In this document: positions 18,689 to 27,575 of the stretch, piece by piece
Layout: the number at the start of each line of letters is the position of its first letter
Numbering within the stretch: position 1 is the stretch's first letter
NCBI RefSeq assembly: GCF_003259905.1
Contig: NZ_QLMG01000005.1
Location: forward strand, 80,607 to 144,606
Source of the DNA: Salipiger aestuarii
GTDB lineage: Bacteria > Pseudomonadota > Alphaproteobacteria > Rhodobacterales > Rhodobacteraceae
DNA: 64,000 bases
Direction: 5' to 3'
The notes under the pieces: generated by a model
Told to the model about the DNA's origin: nothing
Database searches by the model: none
Seen by the model: only the letters and a program-made list of their open reading frames with translations
Translations under genes and position numbers: made by a program

Positions 18689-18892
18689 TCAGGCGGCGTG
18701 CTTGTGATAAAAGGAATCAACCTCTTTCTCAGCTTCGTCCTTGGCAATGCCATAGCGTTCCTGGATCACGCCGACCAGCTTTTCGCGGTCGCCTTCGGCG
18801 CGGTCGAGGTCATCGTCGGTGAGCTTGCCCCACTGGGCCTGCGCATCGCCCTTGATCTGTTTCCACTTGCCCTGGATCACATCCCAATTCAT
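18689..18892 (-). CDS. CsbD family stress protein
   Basis: 67-residue hydrophilic protein beginning MNWDVIQGKWKQIKGDAQAQ, the classic CsbD opening, with a central GDREKLVGVIQERYG. CsbD-like proteins accumulate under general stress; their molecular function is unknown. The ATG at 18892 is chosen because AAAGGAG lies 8 bases upstream; a longer frame from 18919 would include that Shine-Dalgarno. Own terminator downstream. Confidence 0.85.
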   Translation of the reverse strand: MNWDVIQGKWKQIKGDAQAQWGKLTDDDLDRAEGDREKLVGVIQERYGIAKDEAEKEVDSFYHKHAA

Positions 18893-18980
18893 CGGAGTAC
18901 TCCTTTCTCTGGCAGTCATGTCCGCATCGTTGCGGGGTTCGGATACAGAACCACCCGCGGCGGGAAAGGTTCCGCGCGGT

Positions 18981-19742
18981 TCAGACGAATTGTTCGCGGA
19001 TCAGACGTTCTTCCAGACCGTGGCCGGGGTCGAACAGGACCCTGTGCCGGACCGTCGGCTCGGACCGGATATGCACCCGCACAACGTCGCGCACCGACTG
19101 GCTGTCGGCCTCGGCCATGACGGGGCGCTTTTCGTGTTCAAGCACCTCGAATGTGACCTCGGCGCCCTTGGGCAGCAGCGCGCCACGCCAGCGGCGCGGG
19201 CGAAAGGCGGCGACCGAGGTCAGGGCCAGCACCTCGGCGCCGATGGGCAGGATTGGCCCGTGCGCCGAGTAGTTATAGGCGGTGGACCCGGCGGGGGTGG
19301 CCAGCAGCGCCCCGTCGCAGACCAGTTCGGGCAGGCGCAACTTGCCATCCACATGGATCGCCAGCCGCGCCGCCTGCGGCCCGCAACGCAACAGCGACAC
19401 CTCGTTGATCGCAAGCGCGTCGTGGATCGAGCCATCCAGCTTGTGGGCGCGCATCGACAGCGGATTGATGACCGCTTCTTCGGCCGAGGACAGCCGTTCT
19501 TCAAGCGCGTGATCGGAATAAGCGTTCATCAGAAACCCGACCGTGCCCCGGTTCATGCCATAGACCGGCACCGCCAGTTCCTGCGTGCGGTGCAGTGTGT
19601 GCAGCATGAACCCGTCGCCGCCCAGCGCCACGATCACATCCGCCCCATCTTCGGCATGGTCGCCGTAGCGGCGCGTCAGCCCCGCCAGCGCCGCCTGGGC
19701 GATGGGTGCGTTGGACGCGCAAAAGGCGATCTTCAGCGGCAT
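18981..19742 (-). CDS. nadK: NAD kinase
   Basis: Phosphorylates NAD to NADP in the cytoplasm. 253 residues, the short alphaproteobacterial form. GGDGFML near residue 42 is the NAD kinase signature, and [19 protein letters not shown] near residue 147 is the second conserved block. Start at the ATG at 19742 with AAGGGGAAA upstream; the extension to 19784 lacks a ribosome site. Divergent from glyA with 170 bases between. Confidence 0.94.
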   Translation of the reverse strand: MPLKIAFCASNAPIAQAALAGLTRRYGDHAEDGADVIVALGGDGFMLHTLHRTQELAVPVYGMNRGTVGFLMNAYSDHALEERLSSAEEAVINPLSMRAHKLDGSIHDALAINEVSLLRCGPQAARLAIHVDGKLRLPELVCDGALLATPAGSTAYNYSAHGPILPIGAEVLALTSVAAFRPRRWRGALLPKGAEVTFEVLEHEKRPVMAEADSQSVRDVVRVHIRSEPTVRHRVLFDPGHGLEERLIREQFV

Positions 19743-19912
19743 GTGTTTCCCCTTTGCGCGGTCGGTGTTCCGAAACAACCACAAGTTTCCCCAAGCTGCC
19801 AGTGACGTCGTTCATCTACCGCCGGAATGGCGCTTTGATCCCTTTGCGCGGGGCGCGCTTTCCAGTACCTAGGCGCCATATGACGAATCCTTGACACCGG
19901 GAGACCACGCCC

Positions 19913-21208
19913 ATGAACGCCCCGCACCGCGATGACGGCTTCTTTACCCAGGACCTGTCCGATCGTGACCCCGAGCTTTTCGCGTCGATCACCGGCGAAC
20001 TGGGTCGCCAGCGCGACGAGATCGAACTGATCGCGTCGGAAAACATCGTCTCCCGCGCCGTGATGCAGGCGCAGGGGTCGGTGATGACGAACAAATACGC
20101 CGAAGGCTATCCGGGCAAACGCTATTACGGCGGCTGCGATTGGGTGGACGTGGCGGAAAACCTTGCCATCGACCGCGCCAGGCAGCTGTTCGGCTGTGAA
20201 TTTGCCAATGTGCAGCCCAATTCGGGCAGCCAGGCGAACCAGGGCGTGTATCAGGCGCTGATCCAGCCGGGCGACACCATCCTTGGCATGAGCCTCGATG
20301 CGGGCGGCCACCTGACCCATGGCGCCAGGCCCAACCAGTCGGGCAAGTGGTTCAACGCCGTCCAGTACGGCGTGCGCCAGCAGGACAACCGCCTTGATTA
20401 CGATCAGGTGCAAGAGCTTGCGACCGAGCACAAGCCCAAGCTGATCATCGCCGGCGGCTCGGCCATTCCGCGCCAGATCGACTTTGCCAGGATGCGCGAG
20501 ATTGCCGACAGCGTCGGGGCCTACCTGATGGTCGATATGGCGCATTTCGCGGGGCTTGTCGCCGGTGGCGAACATCCGTCGCCCTTCCCCCACGCGCATG
20601 TGGCGACCACGACAACCCATAAGACCCTGCGCGGCCCGCGCGGCGGCATGATCCTGACCAATGACGAGACCATCGCCAAGAAAGTGAACTCGGCGATCTT
20701 TCCCGGCATTCAGGGCGGCCCGCTGATGCATGTCATCGCCGGCAAGGCCGTGGCATTCGGCGAGGCGTTGCAGCCGTCGTTCAAGACCTATGCCGCGCAG
20801 GTCGTCAGGAACGCGCAGGCGCTGTCGGATCAGCTGATCAAGGGCGGTCTGGATACGGTGACGCATGGCACCGACACCCATGTGGTGCTGGTCGATCTGC
20901 GCCCCAAGGGCGTCAAGGGCAACGCCACCGAAAAGGCGCTGGGCCGGGCGCACATCACCTGCAACAAGAACGGAGTGCCCTTCGACCCAGAAAAGCCGAC
21001 GGTGACGTCGGGCATCCGCCTTGGCTCGCCCGCAGGCACCACGCGCGGTTTTGACGAAGACGCCTTCCGCCAGATCGCTGACTGGATCATCGAGGTGGTC
21101 GACGGGCTTGCCGCGAATGGCGAAGACGGCAACGCCGGGGTCGAAGCCAAGGTCAGCGGCGAAGTGCAGGCGTTCCTCAAGCGGTTCCCGATCTACCCGA
21201 CGCTCTGA
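19913..21208 (+). CDS. glyA: Serine hydroxymethyltransferase
   Basis: PLP enzyme that interconverts serine and glycine while loading one-carbon units onto tetrahydrofolate. 431 residues. The PLP-lysine block [14 protein letters not shown] places the lysine at about residue 237; [11 protein letters not shown] and [15 protein letters not shown] are the N-terminal signatures. A strong terminator follows 20 bases after the stop, so it is probably monocistronic. Confidence 0.97.
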   Translation: MNAPHRDDGFFTQDLSDRDPELFASITGELGRQRDEIELIASENIVSRAVMQAQGSVMTNKYAEGYPGKRYYGGCDWVDVAENLAIDRARQLFGCEFANVQPNSGSQANQGVYQALIQPGDTILGMSLDAGGHLTHGARPNQSGKWFNAVQYGVRQQDNRLDYDQVQELATEHKPKLIIAGGSAIPRQIDFARMREIADSVGAYLMVDMAHFAGLVAGGEHPSPFPHAHVATTTTHKTLRGPRGGMILTNDETIAKKVNSAIFPGIQGGPLMHVIAGKAVAFGEALQPSFKTYAAQVVRNAQALSDQLIKGGLDTVTHGTDTHVVLVDLRPKGVKGNATEKALGRAHITCNKNGVPFDPEKPTVTSGIRLGSPAGTTRGFDEDAFRQIADWIIEVVDGLAANGEDGNAGVEAKVSGEVQAFLKRFPIYPTL

Positions 21209-21228
21209 TCGGACATACATTCGTGACC

Positions 21229-21260
21229 AGGGGCCGGTGTGCAGAACGCCGGCCCCTTTT
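21229..21260 (+). terminator. Intrinsic terminator of glyA
   Basis: AGGGGCCGG (21229-21237) pairs with CCGGCCCCT (21249-21257), loop of 11 bases, followed by TTTT. Confidence 0.85.
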
Positions 21261-21300
21261 GCATCGCGCGCGGACCAACTGCATCGCGCGCGGACCAACG
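21261..21300. repeat. Two tandem copies of a 20-bp unit
   Basis: GCATCGCGCGCGGACCAAC plus one variable base (T or G) is repeated head to tail directly after the glyA terminator. Only two copies, no spacers; a local slippage duplication. Confidence 0.8.
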
Positions 21301-21372
21301 CAAAGGTCGCGCGCCGGGCCAACCGCTGCGAGGCGCCGCCGGTTCCGCGACACACCCGTCACCTGCCCGGTT

Positions 21373-21421
21373 CGCGGGGGCGCGCAGCCCCCGGTCCGGG
21401 TATTTCCGGCCCGATGACAGA
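21373..21421. repeat. Degenerate copy of the GGGGGC...GCCCCC intergenic repeat
   Basis: A GGGGGC/GCCCCC hairpin followed by CCGGGTATTT and GATGA resembles the elements at 25820 and 43443, with a shorter middle part. It is the most diverged of the three. It lies between glyA and the MFS gene. Confidence 0.5.
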
Positions 21422-21520
21422 TGAGTGCCCACGGGGGCCTTGACCTCGGGGGGGGCTGTGCCAGTCTTTGTCCAAGGCCCGCGCTTCGGCGGTTGCCGTT
21501 TTCCGGATCTCCGAGCCTGC

Positions 21521-23143
21521 ATGCCCCAGCCTGTCTCCAGCCCGCTTTCCGTCCTGCGCATCCCTGCGTTTCGCAACCGCTGGGGGGCGTCGCTTGTGTC
21601 GAACCTGGGGACGCTGGTGCAGTCGGTCGGGGCGGGCTGGATGATGACGCAGATCAGTTCGTCCGACGCGATGGTCGGGCTGGTGCAGGCGGCGGTGACG
21701 GTGCCGACGATGCTGTTCGCGGTGTTTGCGGGCACGCTCGCCGACAGTCACGACCGCCGCAAGGTGATGATCGGGGCGCAGTTTTTCATGATGGGCTCGG
21801 CGGCGCTGCTGACTGCCCTCGCGTGGTGGGGGCTGATGACCCCTTGGCTGCTGGTGGGGCTGACATTCATGATCGGCACCGGATCGACGTTTTTCAACCC
21901 GTCCTGGCAGGCGTCGATGGGCGACATCGTCCCGCGCGAAGACCTGCCGGCGGCGGTGGCTCTGAATTCCATGGCGTTCAACGCGATGCGCTCTGTCGGG
22001 CCGGCCATCGGCGGGATCATCGTCGCGACGGCGGGGGCAGCGGCGGCCTTTGCCCTGAACGCGGTGAGCTATGTCGCCATGATCGCGGCGCTTTGGCTGT
22101 GGAAGGCGCCGGTTCCGGACAACGCATTGCCGCGCGAACCGCTGCGCCTCGCGATCCAGTCGGGGCTGCGCTACGTCGCGATGTCTCCGAACCTGGTGAA
22201 CGTGATGGGACGGGCCTTTGTGTTCGGGCTGGGGGCGGTGGCGGTGCTGTCGCTGTTGCCGGTGGTGGCGCATGAACGGCTGGCGGGCGACGCCACGACC
22301 TATGGCATTCTGCTTGGCTCGTTCGGAGTGGGGGCGATTGGCGGGGCGTTCTTCAATGCCCGGCTGCGCGCGGTGATGGACAATGAACATATCTGCCGGC
22401 TTGCGGCGGGGGCCGGGGCAGCGTCGACGCTGGTGCTGGCCCTTGCGCCGGTGATCTGGGTCTGCCTGCCGGCGTTGATGGCAAGCGGGGCGGCCTGGGT
22501 CATCGCGCTGTCGCTGTTCAACGTGACGGTGCAACTGTCGACGCCGCGCTGGGTCGTGGGGCGCGCCATCGCGCTGTACCAGTCGGCCAGCTTTGGCGGT
22601 ATGGCGCTGGGCAGCTGGCTGTGGGGCGCGGTGTCGGACGGGCAGTCGTTGCGGATCGCGCTGGTCGGGGCGGCAATGACGATGGCGGTCGCGGCGCTGG
22701 TGGGGCTGCGGCGGGCTCTGCCCGAATACGGCAACCTTGACCTGTCTCCGATGGGGCTGTTCCGCGAGCCGATGTTGCAGCTGGACGTGCAGCCCCGCAG
22801 CGGACCCGTGGTGGCCGTGACCGAATTCGAGATCGCCCCCGCGGATGTGCCGCAATTCCTTGCCGTTATGGCCGAACGTCGCCGGGTGCGCATCCGCGAC
22901 GGGGCCCAGAACTGGGTCCTGATGCGCGATCTCGAAGACCCCAGACTCTGGCAGGAGACATATCATGTGCCAACCTGGATCGAATACATCCGCCACAATA
23001 CCCGCCGCACCGTGGCCGATCACGGCACCTATGAGCAGCTGATGTCGCTGCACCGGGGCAAGGACAAGCCGCACACTCGGCGGATGATCGAACGCCACGC
23101 CATCGCGCGGGGACGCGGGGGCGTGTATCGGTTCGATGTCTGA
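21521..23143 (+). CDS. MFS transporter, MFS_3 (EntS-like) family
   Basis: 540 residues: about twelve membrane segments over residues 1-410, beginning LRIPAFRNRWGASLVSNLGT, with DSHDRRKVMIGAQ as the loop 2-3 motif of the superfamily. A soluble C-terminal domain of about 130 residues follows (VVAVTEFEIAPADVPQFLAV...), typical of the MFS_3 group and resembling a ferredoxin-like ABM domain. Relatives include siderophore exporters, but no siderophore genes are near. The start at 21521 is chosen because the topology begins there; no strong ribosome site was found. Confidence 0.82.
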   Translation: MPQPVSSPLSVLRIPAFRNRWGASLVSNLGTLVQSVGAGWMMTQISSSDAMVGLVQAAVTVPTMLFAVFAGTLADSHDRRKVMIGAQFFMMGSAALLTALAWWGLMTPWLLVGLTFMIGTGSTFFNPSWQASMGDIVPREDLPAAVALNSMAFNAMRSVGPAIGGIIVATAGAAAAFALNAVSYVAMIAALWLWKAPVPDNALPREPLRLAIQSGLRYVAMSPNLVNVMGRAFVFGLGAVAVLSLLPVVAHERLAGDATTYGILLGSFGVGAIGGAFFNARLRAVMDNEHICRLAAGAGAASTLVLALAPVIWVCLPALMASGAAWVIALSLFNVTVQLSTPRWVVGRAIALYQSASFGGMALGSWLWGAVSDGQSLRIALVGAAMTMAVAALVGLRRALPEYGNLDLSPMGLFREPMLQLDVQPRSGPVVAVTEFEIAPADVPQFLAVMAERRRVRIRDGAQNWVLMRDLEDPRLWQETYHVPTWIEYIRHNTRRTVADHGTYEQLMSLHRGKDKPHTRRMIERHAIARGRGGVYRFDV

Positions 23144-23472
23144 GCGCGCGATGAAATTCCGAGTGGCCGATCGCGCCAGTCTGTCGTTTCGTAACCGCAT
23201 GTCGCGGTAAGTTGCGGGCAACGGCGATCGCTGTTTGCAACCCCCCACCGGAACAGCCTCATGAGGTCTGATACTGAGGAGCGGCAGTCGGCGGTGCGCG
23301 TGTCGTCCATACGGTCGTTGCAACCCTAGCCTGCGGAACCATCCAGGCCGCCCAAGCCAAAGTCAGAGCGACGGAACGGGTAATGTCATGCGTCGATAAA
23401 GATGATCGTGCGGGCATAAGGAAAGCCCGCCGTTTCCGGCGGGCCTTCGACGTCATAACCAATCCCGAAAAC
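23144..23472. other. Non-coding stretch between the MFS gene and the peroxiredoxin gene
   Basis: 329 bases without a credible gene; the minus-strand ORF through it has no family features. It contains the peroxiredoxin terminator at its right end. Confidence 0.5.
23421..23447 (-). terminator. Intrinsic terminator of the peroxiredoxin gene
   Basis: Read leftward, AAGGCCCGCCG pairs with CGGCGGGCTT around a four-base loop and runs into TTTCC, 26 bases past the peroxiredoxin stop. Confidence 0.75.
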
Positions 23473-24126
23473 TCAGGCCGGGTCTTTGGCAAACCTCAGG
23501 TACGGCAGCTTGATGTCCAGCGCGCCGTATTTCTCGGCGGCGGCGGCGTCGTCCAGCGACAGGGCGACGATCACGTCCTGGCCGGTTTCCCAGTTGGCAG
23601 GAGTCGCCAGAGGCGCGTCGTAGGTCTTTTGCAGCGCGTCCAGAGCGCGCAGTACCTCGGCGAAATTGCGGCCCACGGACATCGGATAGGTCATCATCAA
23701 CTGCACCTTCTTGTTCGGCGCGACGATGAACACGGATCGCACGGTGGCGCTGTGGGCCGGGGTGCGCCCGTCGGGCAGATAGGCGTCGGCGGGCAGCATG
23801 TCGAGCGCCTTGGCCACGGTCAGGTCTTCGTCCGCGATGATCGGAAAGCCTGCGGACGCCCCCGCGGTTTTCTCGATGTCGCCCTTCCAGGACTTGTGTT
23901 CGGCCACGCCGTCAACGGAAATGCCCATCACTTTGGTGCCGCGCTTGGCCCAGTCGTCTGACAGCTGCGCCACGGCCCCGAATTCCGTGGTGCACACGGG
24001 GGTGAAATCCTTGGGGTGCGAAAAGAAGATCGCCCAGGAGTCGCCGATCCAGTCGTGCAGATCGTACTCGCCAAGGTCGGTGGTAACATGAAGGTTCGGG
24101 ATCTCGTCATTGATGCGCAGAGCCAT
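23473..24126 (-). CDS. 1-Cys peroxiredoxin (Prx6 family)
   Basis: Cytoplasmic thiol peroxidase reducing H2O2 and alkyl hydroperoxides. 217 residues. The peroxidatic cysteine is Cys45 in DFTPVCTTEFGA; it is the only cysteine in the protein, which defines the 1-Cys type, so an external thiol must resolve it. The Prx6-like C-terminal domain ends LPYLRFAKDP. The ATG at 24126 is preceded by GGAAAGGAAG; the upstream extension to 24303 is not used. Confidence 0.92.
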   Translation of the reverse strand: MALRINDEIPNLHVTTDLGEYDLHDWIGDSWAIFFSHPKDFTPVCTTEFGAVAQLSDDWAKRGTKVMGISVDGVAEHKSWKGDIEKTAGASAGFPIIADEDLTVAKALDMLPADAYLPDGRTPAHSATVRSVFIVAPNKKVQLMMTYPMSVGRNFAEVLRALDALQKTYDAPLATPANWETGQDVIVALSLDDAAAAEKYGALDIKLPYLRFAKDPA

Positions 24127-24174
24127 GGTGTCTTCCTTTCCTGTGGAAATAGGTCGGCTTTGGTCTTGCAGGAT

Positions 24175-24202
24175 TAGATACATTCCAAAATCACGAGTGC
24201 AA
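24175..24202 (-). promoter_or_regulatory. Predicted promoter of the peroxiredoxin gene
   Basis: Reading leftward, TTGCAC (24197-24202) and TATCTA (24175-24180) are 16 bases apart, about 50 bases upstream of the start codon. Prediction by eye. Confidence 0.4.
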
Positions 24203-24301
24203 GACCCCGGCTTGCGGTTGGCGGGACGCAGTGACAGTGTGTCGCTGAGCGGAAGAATTTGATCAAATTCGGCCCACAGATCAGATGAACGGAGACATGA
24301 C

Positions 24302-25741
24302 ATGATCGAGAAACGCCAGTTCTACATCGACGGGGCCTGGGTGGATGCGGCAACGGCGCGCGACCACCAGGTGATCGACCCGGCCACCGAAGACCCCTGC
24401 GCGGTGATCTCGCTTGGGGACCGGGCCGATACCGATGCCGCCGTGGCTGCCGCCAAGCGCGCGCTGCCCGGCTGGATGGCAACCCCGGCGGCGCAGCGTA
24501 TCGCGCTGGTTGAAAAACTGCTGGAGGTCTACACGGCGCGCGCCGAAGAAATGGCGCAGGCGATGACGCTGGAAATGGGCGCGCCGATCGCGCTGTCGCG
24601 CAGCGGCCAGGTCGGGGCGGGCAGCTATCATCTGAAGAATTTCATCGACGCGGCAAAGCGGTTCGACTTCGAAAAGCCGTTCTCCGACGCTTTCCCCGAT
24701 ACCCGGATGATTCACGAGGCGGTCGGCGTCTGCGCGCTGATCACGCCGTGGAACTGGCCGATGAACCAGATCACGCTCAAGGTCGGGGCGGCGGCTGTGG
24801 CGGGCTGCACCATGGTGTTGAAACCGTCCGAGGAATCGCCGCTGTCGGCGCTTCTGTTTGCCGAGATGATGGACGAGGCGGGCTTTCCCAACGGCGTGTT
24901 CAACCTGGTGAACGGCGATGGCGCCGGGGTCGGCACGCAGCTGTCGGGGCACCCGGATGTGGACATGGTCAGCTTTACCGGATCGACCCGCGCCGGGCGC
25001 GCCATTTCCAGGACGGCGGCCGAGACGCTGAAGCGCGTGCATCTGGAGCTTGGCGGCAAGGGCGCCAACCTGATCTTTGCCGATGCCGAAGATGCGGCGG
25101 TCAAGCGCGGCGTGCTGCACATGATGCAGAACTCGGGGCAAAGCTGTAACGCGCCGTCGCGCATGATGGTCGAGGCGGGCGTCTATGATCGTGCCGTCGA
25201 CACCGCCGCCACCGTGGCGAAGTCCGTGACCGTGGGTGCGCCGTCCGAGGAGGGCAAGCACATCGGCCCGGTGGTCAACGCGACGCAATACGACAAGATC
25301 CAGGCGCTGATCGAGACGGGTATCAAGGAAGGTGCGCGGCTTGTGGCCGGCGGCCCCGGCCGCCCCGAGGGGTTCAACAAGGGGTTCTATGTGCGCCCCA
25401 CGGTGTTTGCGGATGTCACGCCCGACATGACCATCGCGCGCGAGGAAATCTTTGGCCCGGTGCTGTCGATCATGAAGTTCGACACCGAAGCCGAGGCCGT
25501 CGACCTGGCCAATGACACCCCCTACGGGCTGACAAACTATGTGCAATCCACCGATACCGATCGCCGTCGGCGGCTTGCGCGCCAGCTGCGCTCGGGCATG
25601 GTCGAGATGAACGGCAAGAGCCGTGCGCCGGGTGCGCCGTTCGGCGGTATGAAGCAGTCGGGCAATGGTCGCGAGGGCGGTATTGCCGGCATTCACGATT
25701 TCCTTGAAATCAAGGCTGTCAGCGGCTGGGCCGCCGAGTGA
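24302..25741 (+). CDS. NAD(P)-dependent aldehyde dehydrogenase
   Basis: 479 residues, full-length ALDH. Cofactor-binding TPWNWPMNQ near residue 148, the general-base glutamate in LELGGKGAN near residue 249 and the nucleophilic cysteine in NSGQSCNAPSR near residue 283 are all present, as is EEIFGPVL. The substrate cannot be told from sequence; no alcohol or amine dehydrogenase neighbour suggests one. It is divergent from the peroxiredoxin gene, which may indicate a shared stress-related regulation but need not. Confidence 0.9.
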   Translation: MIEKRQFYIDGAWVDAATARDHQVIDPATEDPCAVISLGDRADTDAAVAAAKRALPGWMATPAAQRIALVEKLLEVYTARAEEMAQAMTLEMGAPIALSRSGQVGAGSYHLKNFIDAAKRFDFEKPFSDAFPDTRMIHEAVGVCALITPWNWPMNQITLKVGAAAVAGCTMVLKPSEESPLSALLFAEMMDEAGFPNGVFNLVNGDGAGVGTQLSGHPDVDMVSFTGSTRAGRAISRTAAETLKRVHLELGGKGANLIFADAEDAAVKRGVLHMMQNSGQSCNAPSRMMVEAGVYDRAVDTAATVAKSVTVGAPSEEGKHIGPVVNATQYDKIQALIETGIKEGARLVAGGPGRPEGFNKGFYVRPTVFADVTPDMTIAREEIFGPVLSIMKFDTEAEAVDLANDTPYGLTNYVQSTDTDRRRRLARQLRSGMVEMNGKSRAPGAPFGGMKQSGNGREGGIAGIHDFLEIKAVSGWAAE

Positions 25742-25819
25742 GGTGGCGGGAGGCGCGTCTGCGCGCCTCTCGCCGTTTGCGCGGGCAAGACTGGCGGTTC
25801 GCGCGGCTGGAGAGCGGGG

Positions 25820-25872
25820 AGGGGGCGCTGCCCCCGCCTTCGGCCCCCCGGAGTTTATCGGGCAAGATGAAG
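25820..25872. repeat. Dispersed intergenic repeat, copy 1
   Basis: GGGGGC-GCT-GCCCCC hairpin, then GGCCCCCCGGAGTTTA, then CGGGCAAGATGAA. Nearly identical to 43443-43497 and sited between the convergent ALDH and RluA genes. The hairpin may terminate transcription, but the conserved downstream block suggests a repeat family. Confidence 0.75.
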
Positions 25873-25901
25873 GGGCCGGCGCCGCGCCCCTGCCTGGGGG
25901 G

Positions 25902-26549
25902 TCAGAACGGGGCTTTCGCGCGGAATTTTACGCCCGCGCCGCCATCGGGGTGGTGCAGGCGCAGTTCTTCGGCGTGCAACATCATGCGTGGGAAACCGAC
26001 GGCGGAGTCTGGGGCGTAAAGCGTGTCGCCCAGGATCGGGTGACCCAGCGACAAGGTGTGCACCCGCAGCTGATGGCTGCGCCCGGTCAATGGGTAGAGT
26101 TTGACGCGGGTTTCGCTGTCAGAGACCTTCATCACGCGCCAGTCGGTGATCGCGACCTTGCCGGTGTCGTGGCACACCATTTGCCGGGGCCGGTTGGGCC
26201 AGTCCACGATCAACGGCAGATCGACGGTGCCGGTCTTTGGGACCAGACGGCCTTGCAGCCGGGCGACATAGGTCTTTTTCGTGCGCCGCTCCTCGAATTG
26301 TCGCCCCAGATGGCGTTGGGCGTGCTCGGTCAGGCCGAAGACCATCACGCCGGACGTGTCCCTGTCGAGCCGATGCACCAGCCGCGCCGTGGGAAAGGCA
26401 CGTTCCATCCGGGTCAGCAGGCAATCGGCAAGATCGGGGCCTTTGCCGGGCACCGACAGCAGCCCGGCGGGCTTGTTCACCACGAGCAGTTCGTGGTCGT
26501 GATGCAGCACGGGGATGTCGTCTGCGGGCGGCGCGTATTGGCTGGTCAT
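25902..26549 (-). CDS. RluA-family pseudouridine synthase
   Basis: Isomerises uridine to pseudouridine in structured RNA. 215 residues, single catalytic domain without an S4 domain. The catalytic aspartate is in HRLDRDTSGVMVFG near residue 62; VNKPAGLLSVPGKG and LTGRSHQLRVH are the other conserved blocks. Start at the ATG at 26549 (MTSQYAPPADDIPVL). Target RNA (23S, tRNA or both) is undetermined. Confidence 0.88.
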   Translation of the reverse strand: MTSQYAPPADDIPVLHHDHELLVVNKPAGLLSVPGKGPDLADCLLTRMERAFPTARLVHRLDRDTSGVMVFGLTEHAQRHLGRQFEERRTKKTYVARLQGRLVPKTGTVDLPLIVDWPNRPRQMVCHDTGKVAITDWRVMKVSDSETRVKLYPLTGRSHQLRVHTLSLGHPILGDTLYAPDSAVGFPRMMLHAEELRLHHPDGGAGVKFRAKAPF

Positions 26550-26702
26550 GCGGGGCGGTGTGGCAAGGATGCGCGCGGGGCGCAAGGGTGTGGCGGCGCC
26601 GCGCGGCCGGGATTTTCCGCCCTCGGGCGGCGAATCCGCTATCGCGCGGGGGCGGGGCGGGCCGTATAAGACCGCAGCACACGAGGAATCGAGGAGACTG
26701 TC

Positions 26703-27485
26703 ATGACCGGAGAGCTTTCGCCCATCGACAAGGCCAAGTTCGTCGCCGCCAAGCGCGCCGCGGCATTTGTCGAGGACGGCATGAGGGTCGGACTGGGCAC
26801 CGGGTCGACCGCGGCCTGGCTGGTGCGCTGCCTGGGCGAACGAGTGCGCGAGGAGGGGCTGTTCTTCAAGGGCGTGCCGACATCGACCCGCACGGCGGAC
26901 CTTGCGCGCGAGGTGGGGATCGAGGTCATCACACTGGAGGAGGCGCGCTGGCTGGACCTGACCATCGACGGCGCGGATGAATTCGACGGCGAGTTGAACC
27001 TGATAAAGGGCGGTGGCGGGGCGCTGTTGCAGGAAAAGATCGTCGCCACCGCAAGCGACCAGATGATCGTCATCGCGGATGCCGCCAAGGAAGTCGAGAC
27101 GCTGGGGGCCTTTCCGCTGCCGGTCGAGGTCATTCCCTTTGGCTGGACCGCCTCGCAGGCGCTGCTGGAAGAGGCGCTGGTGTCGATGGACGTGATGGGC
27201 CGCGACAGCACGCTGCGGATGAACGGCGACAAGCCCTATTTCACCGACGAGGGCAATTACATTCTGGACCTGCACCTGATGCGCATCGGGAATCCGCGTC
27301 AGATGGCGATGATCCTGAACCAGATTCCGGGCATCGTGGAAAACGGCTTGTTCATTGACATCTGCGACCAGGTGGTGATCGGCTACGGTGACGGACGGGT
27401 GGAAACGCGCGACATCAACGCCGGGACAGTCGAAGAGCACCGGCTTGATTTTGTCGAAAGCGACAATCTTTTCCGCGACGTCTGA
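26703..27485 (+). CDS. rpiA: Ribose-5-phosphate isomerase A
   Basis: Interconverts ribose 5-phosphate and ribulose 5-phosphate in the pentose phosphate pathway. 260 residues. Phosphate-binding GLGTGSTAAW near residue 31, TIDGADEFDGELNLIKGGGGALLQEKI in the active-site region (catalytic Asp, Glu and Lys visible) and the C-terminal FIDICDQVVIGYGDG are diagnostic. It precedes gor on the same strand with a 90-base gap; both serve NADPH/pentose metabolism but co-transcription is not proven. Confidence 0.96.
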   Translation: MTGELSPIDKAKFVAAKRAAAFVEDGMRVGLGTGSTAAWLVRCLGERVREEGLFFKGVPTSTRTADLAREVGIEVITLEEARWLDLTIDGADEFDGELNLIKGGGGALLQEKIVATASDQMIVIADAAKEVETLGAFPLPVEVIPFGWTASQALLEEALVSMDVMGRDSTLRMNGDKPYFTDEGNYILDLHLMRIGNPRQMAMILNQIPGIVENGLFIDICDQVVIGYGDGRVETRDINAGTVEEHRLDFVESDNLFRDV

Positions 27486-27575
27486 GGTGCTCGTCCCCCG
27501 TTGCTATGGCCATCGGGGCGCGGCTGTGGAATACCGTTGCCGGGGCAGGAACACGGCCAAGGATGGGGTGACCCA

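Noticed and set aside
21261..21300. Possible start of a CRISPR-like array
   Set aside because: Only two head-to-tail 20-bp units without spacers and no cas genes; a simple tandem duplication.
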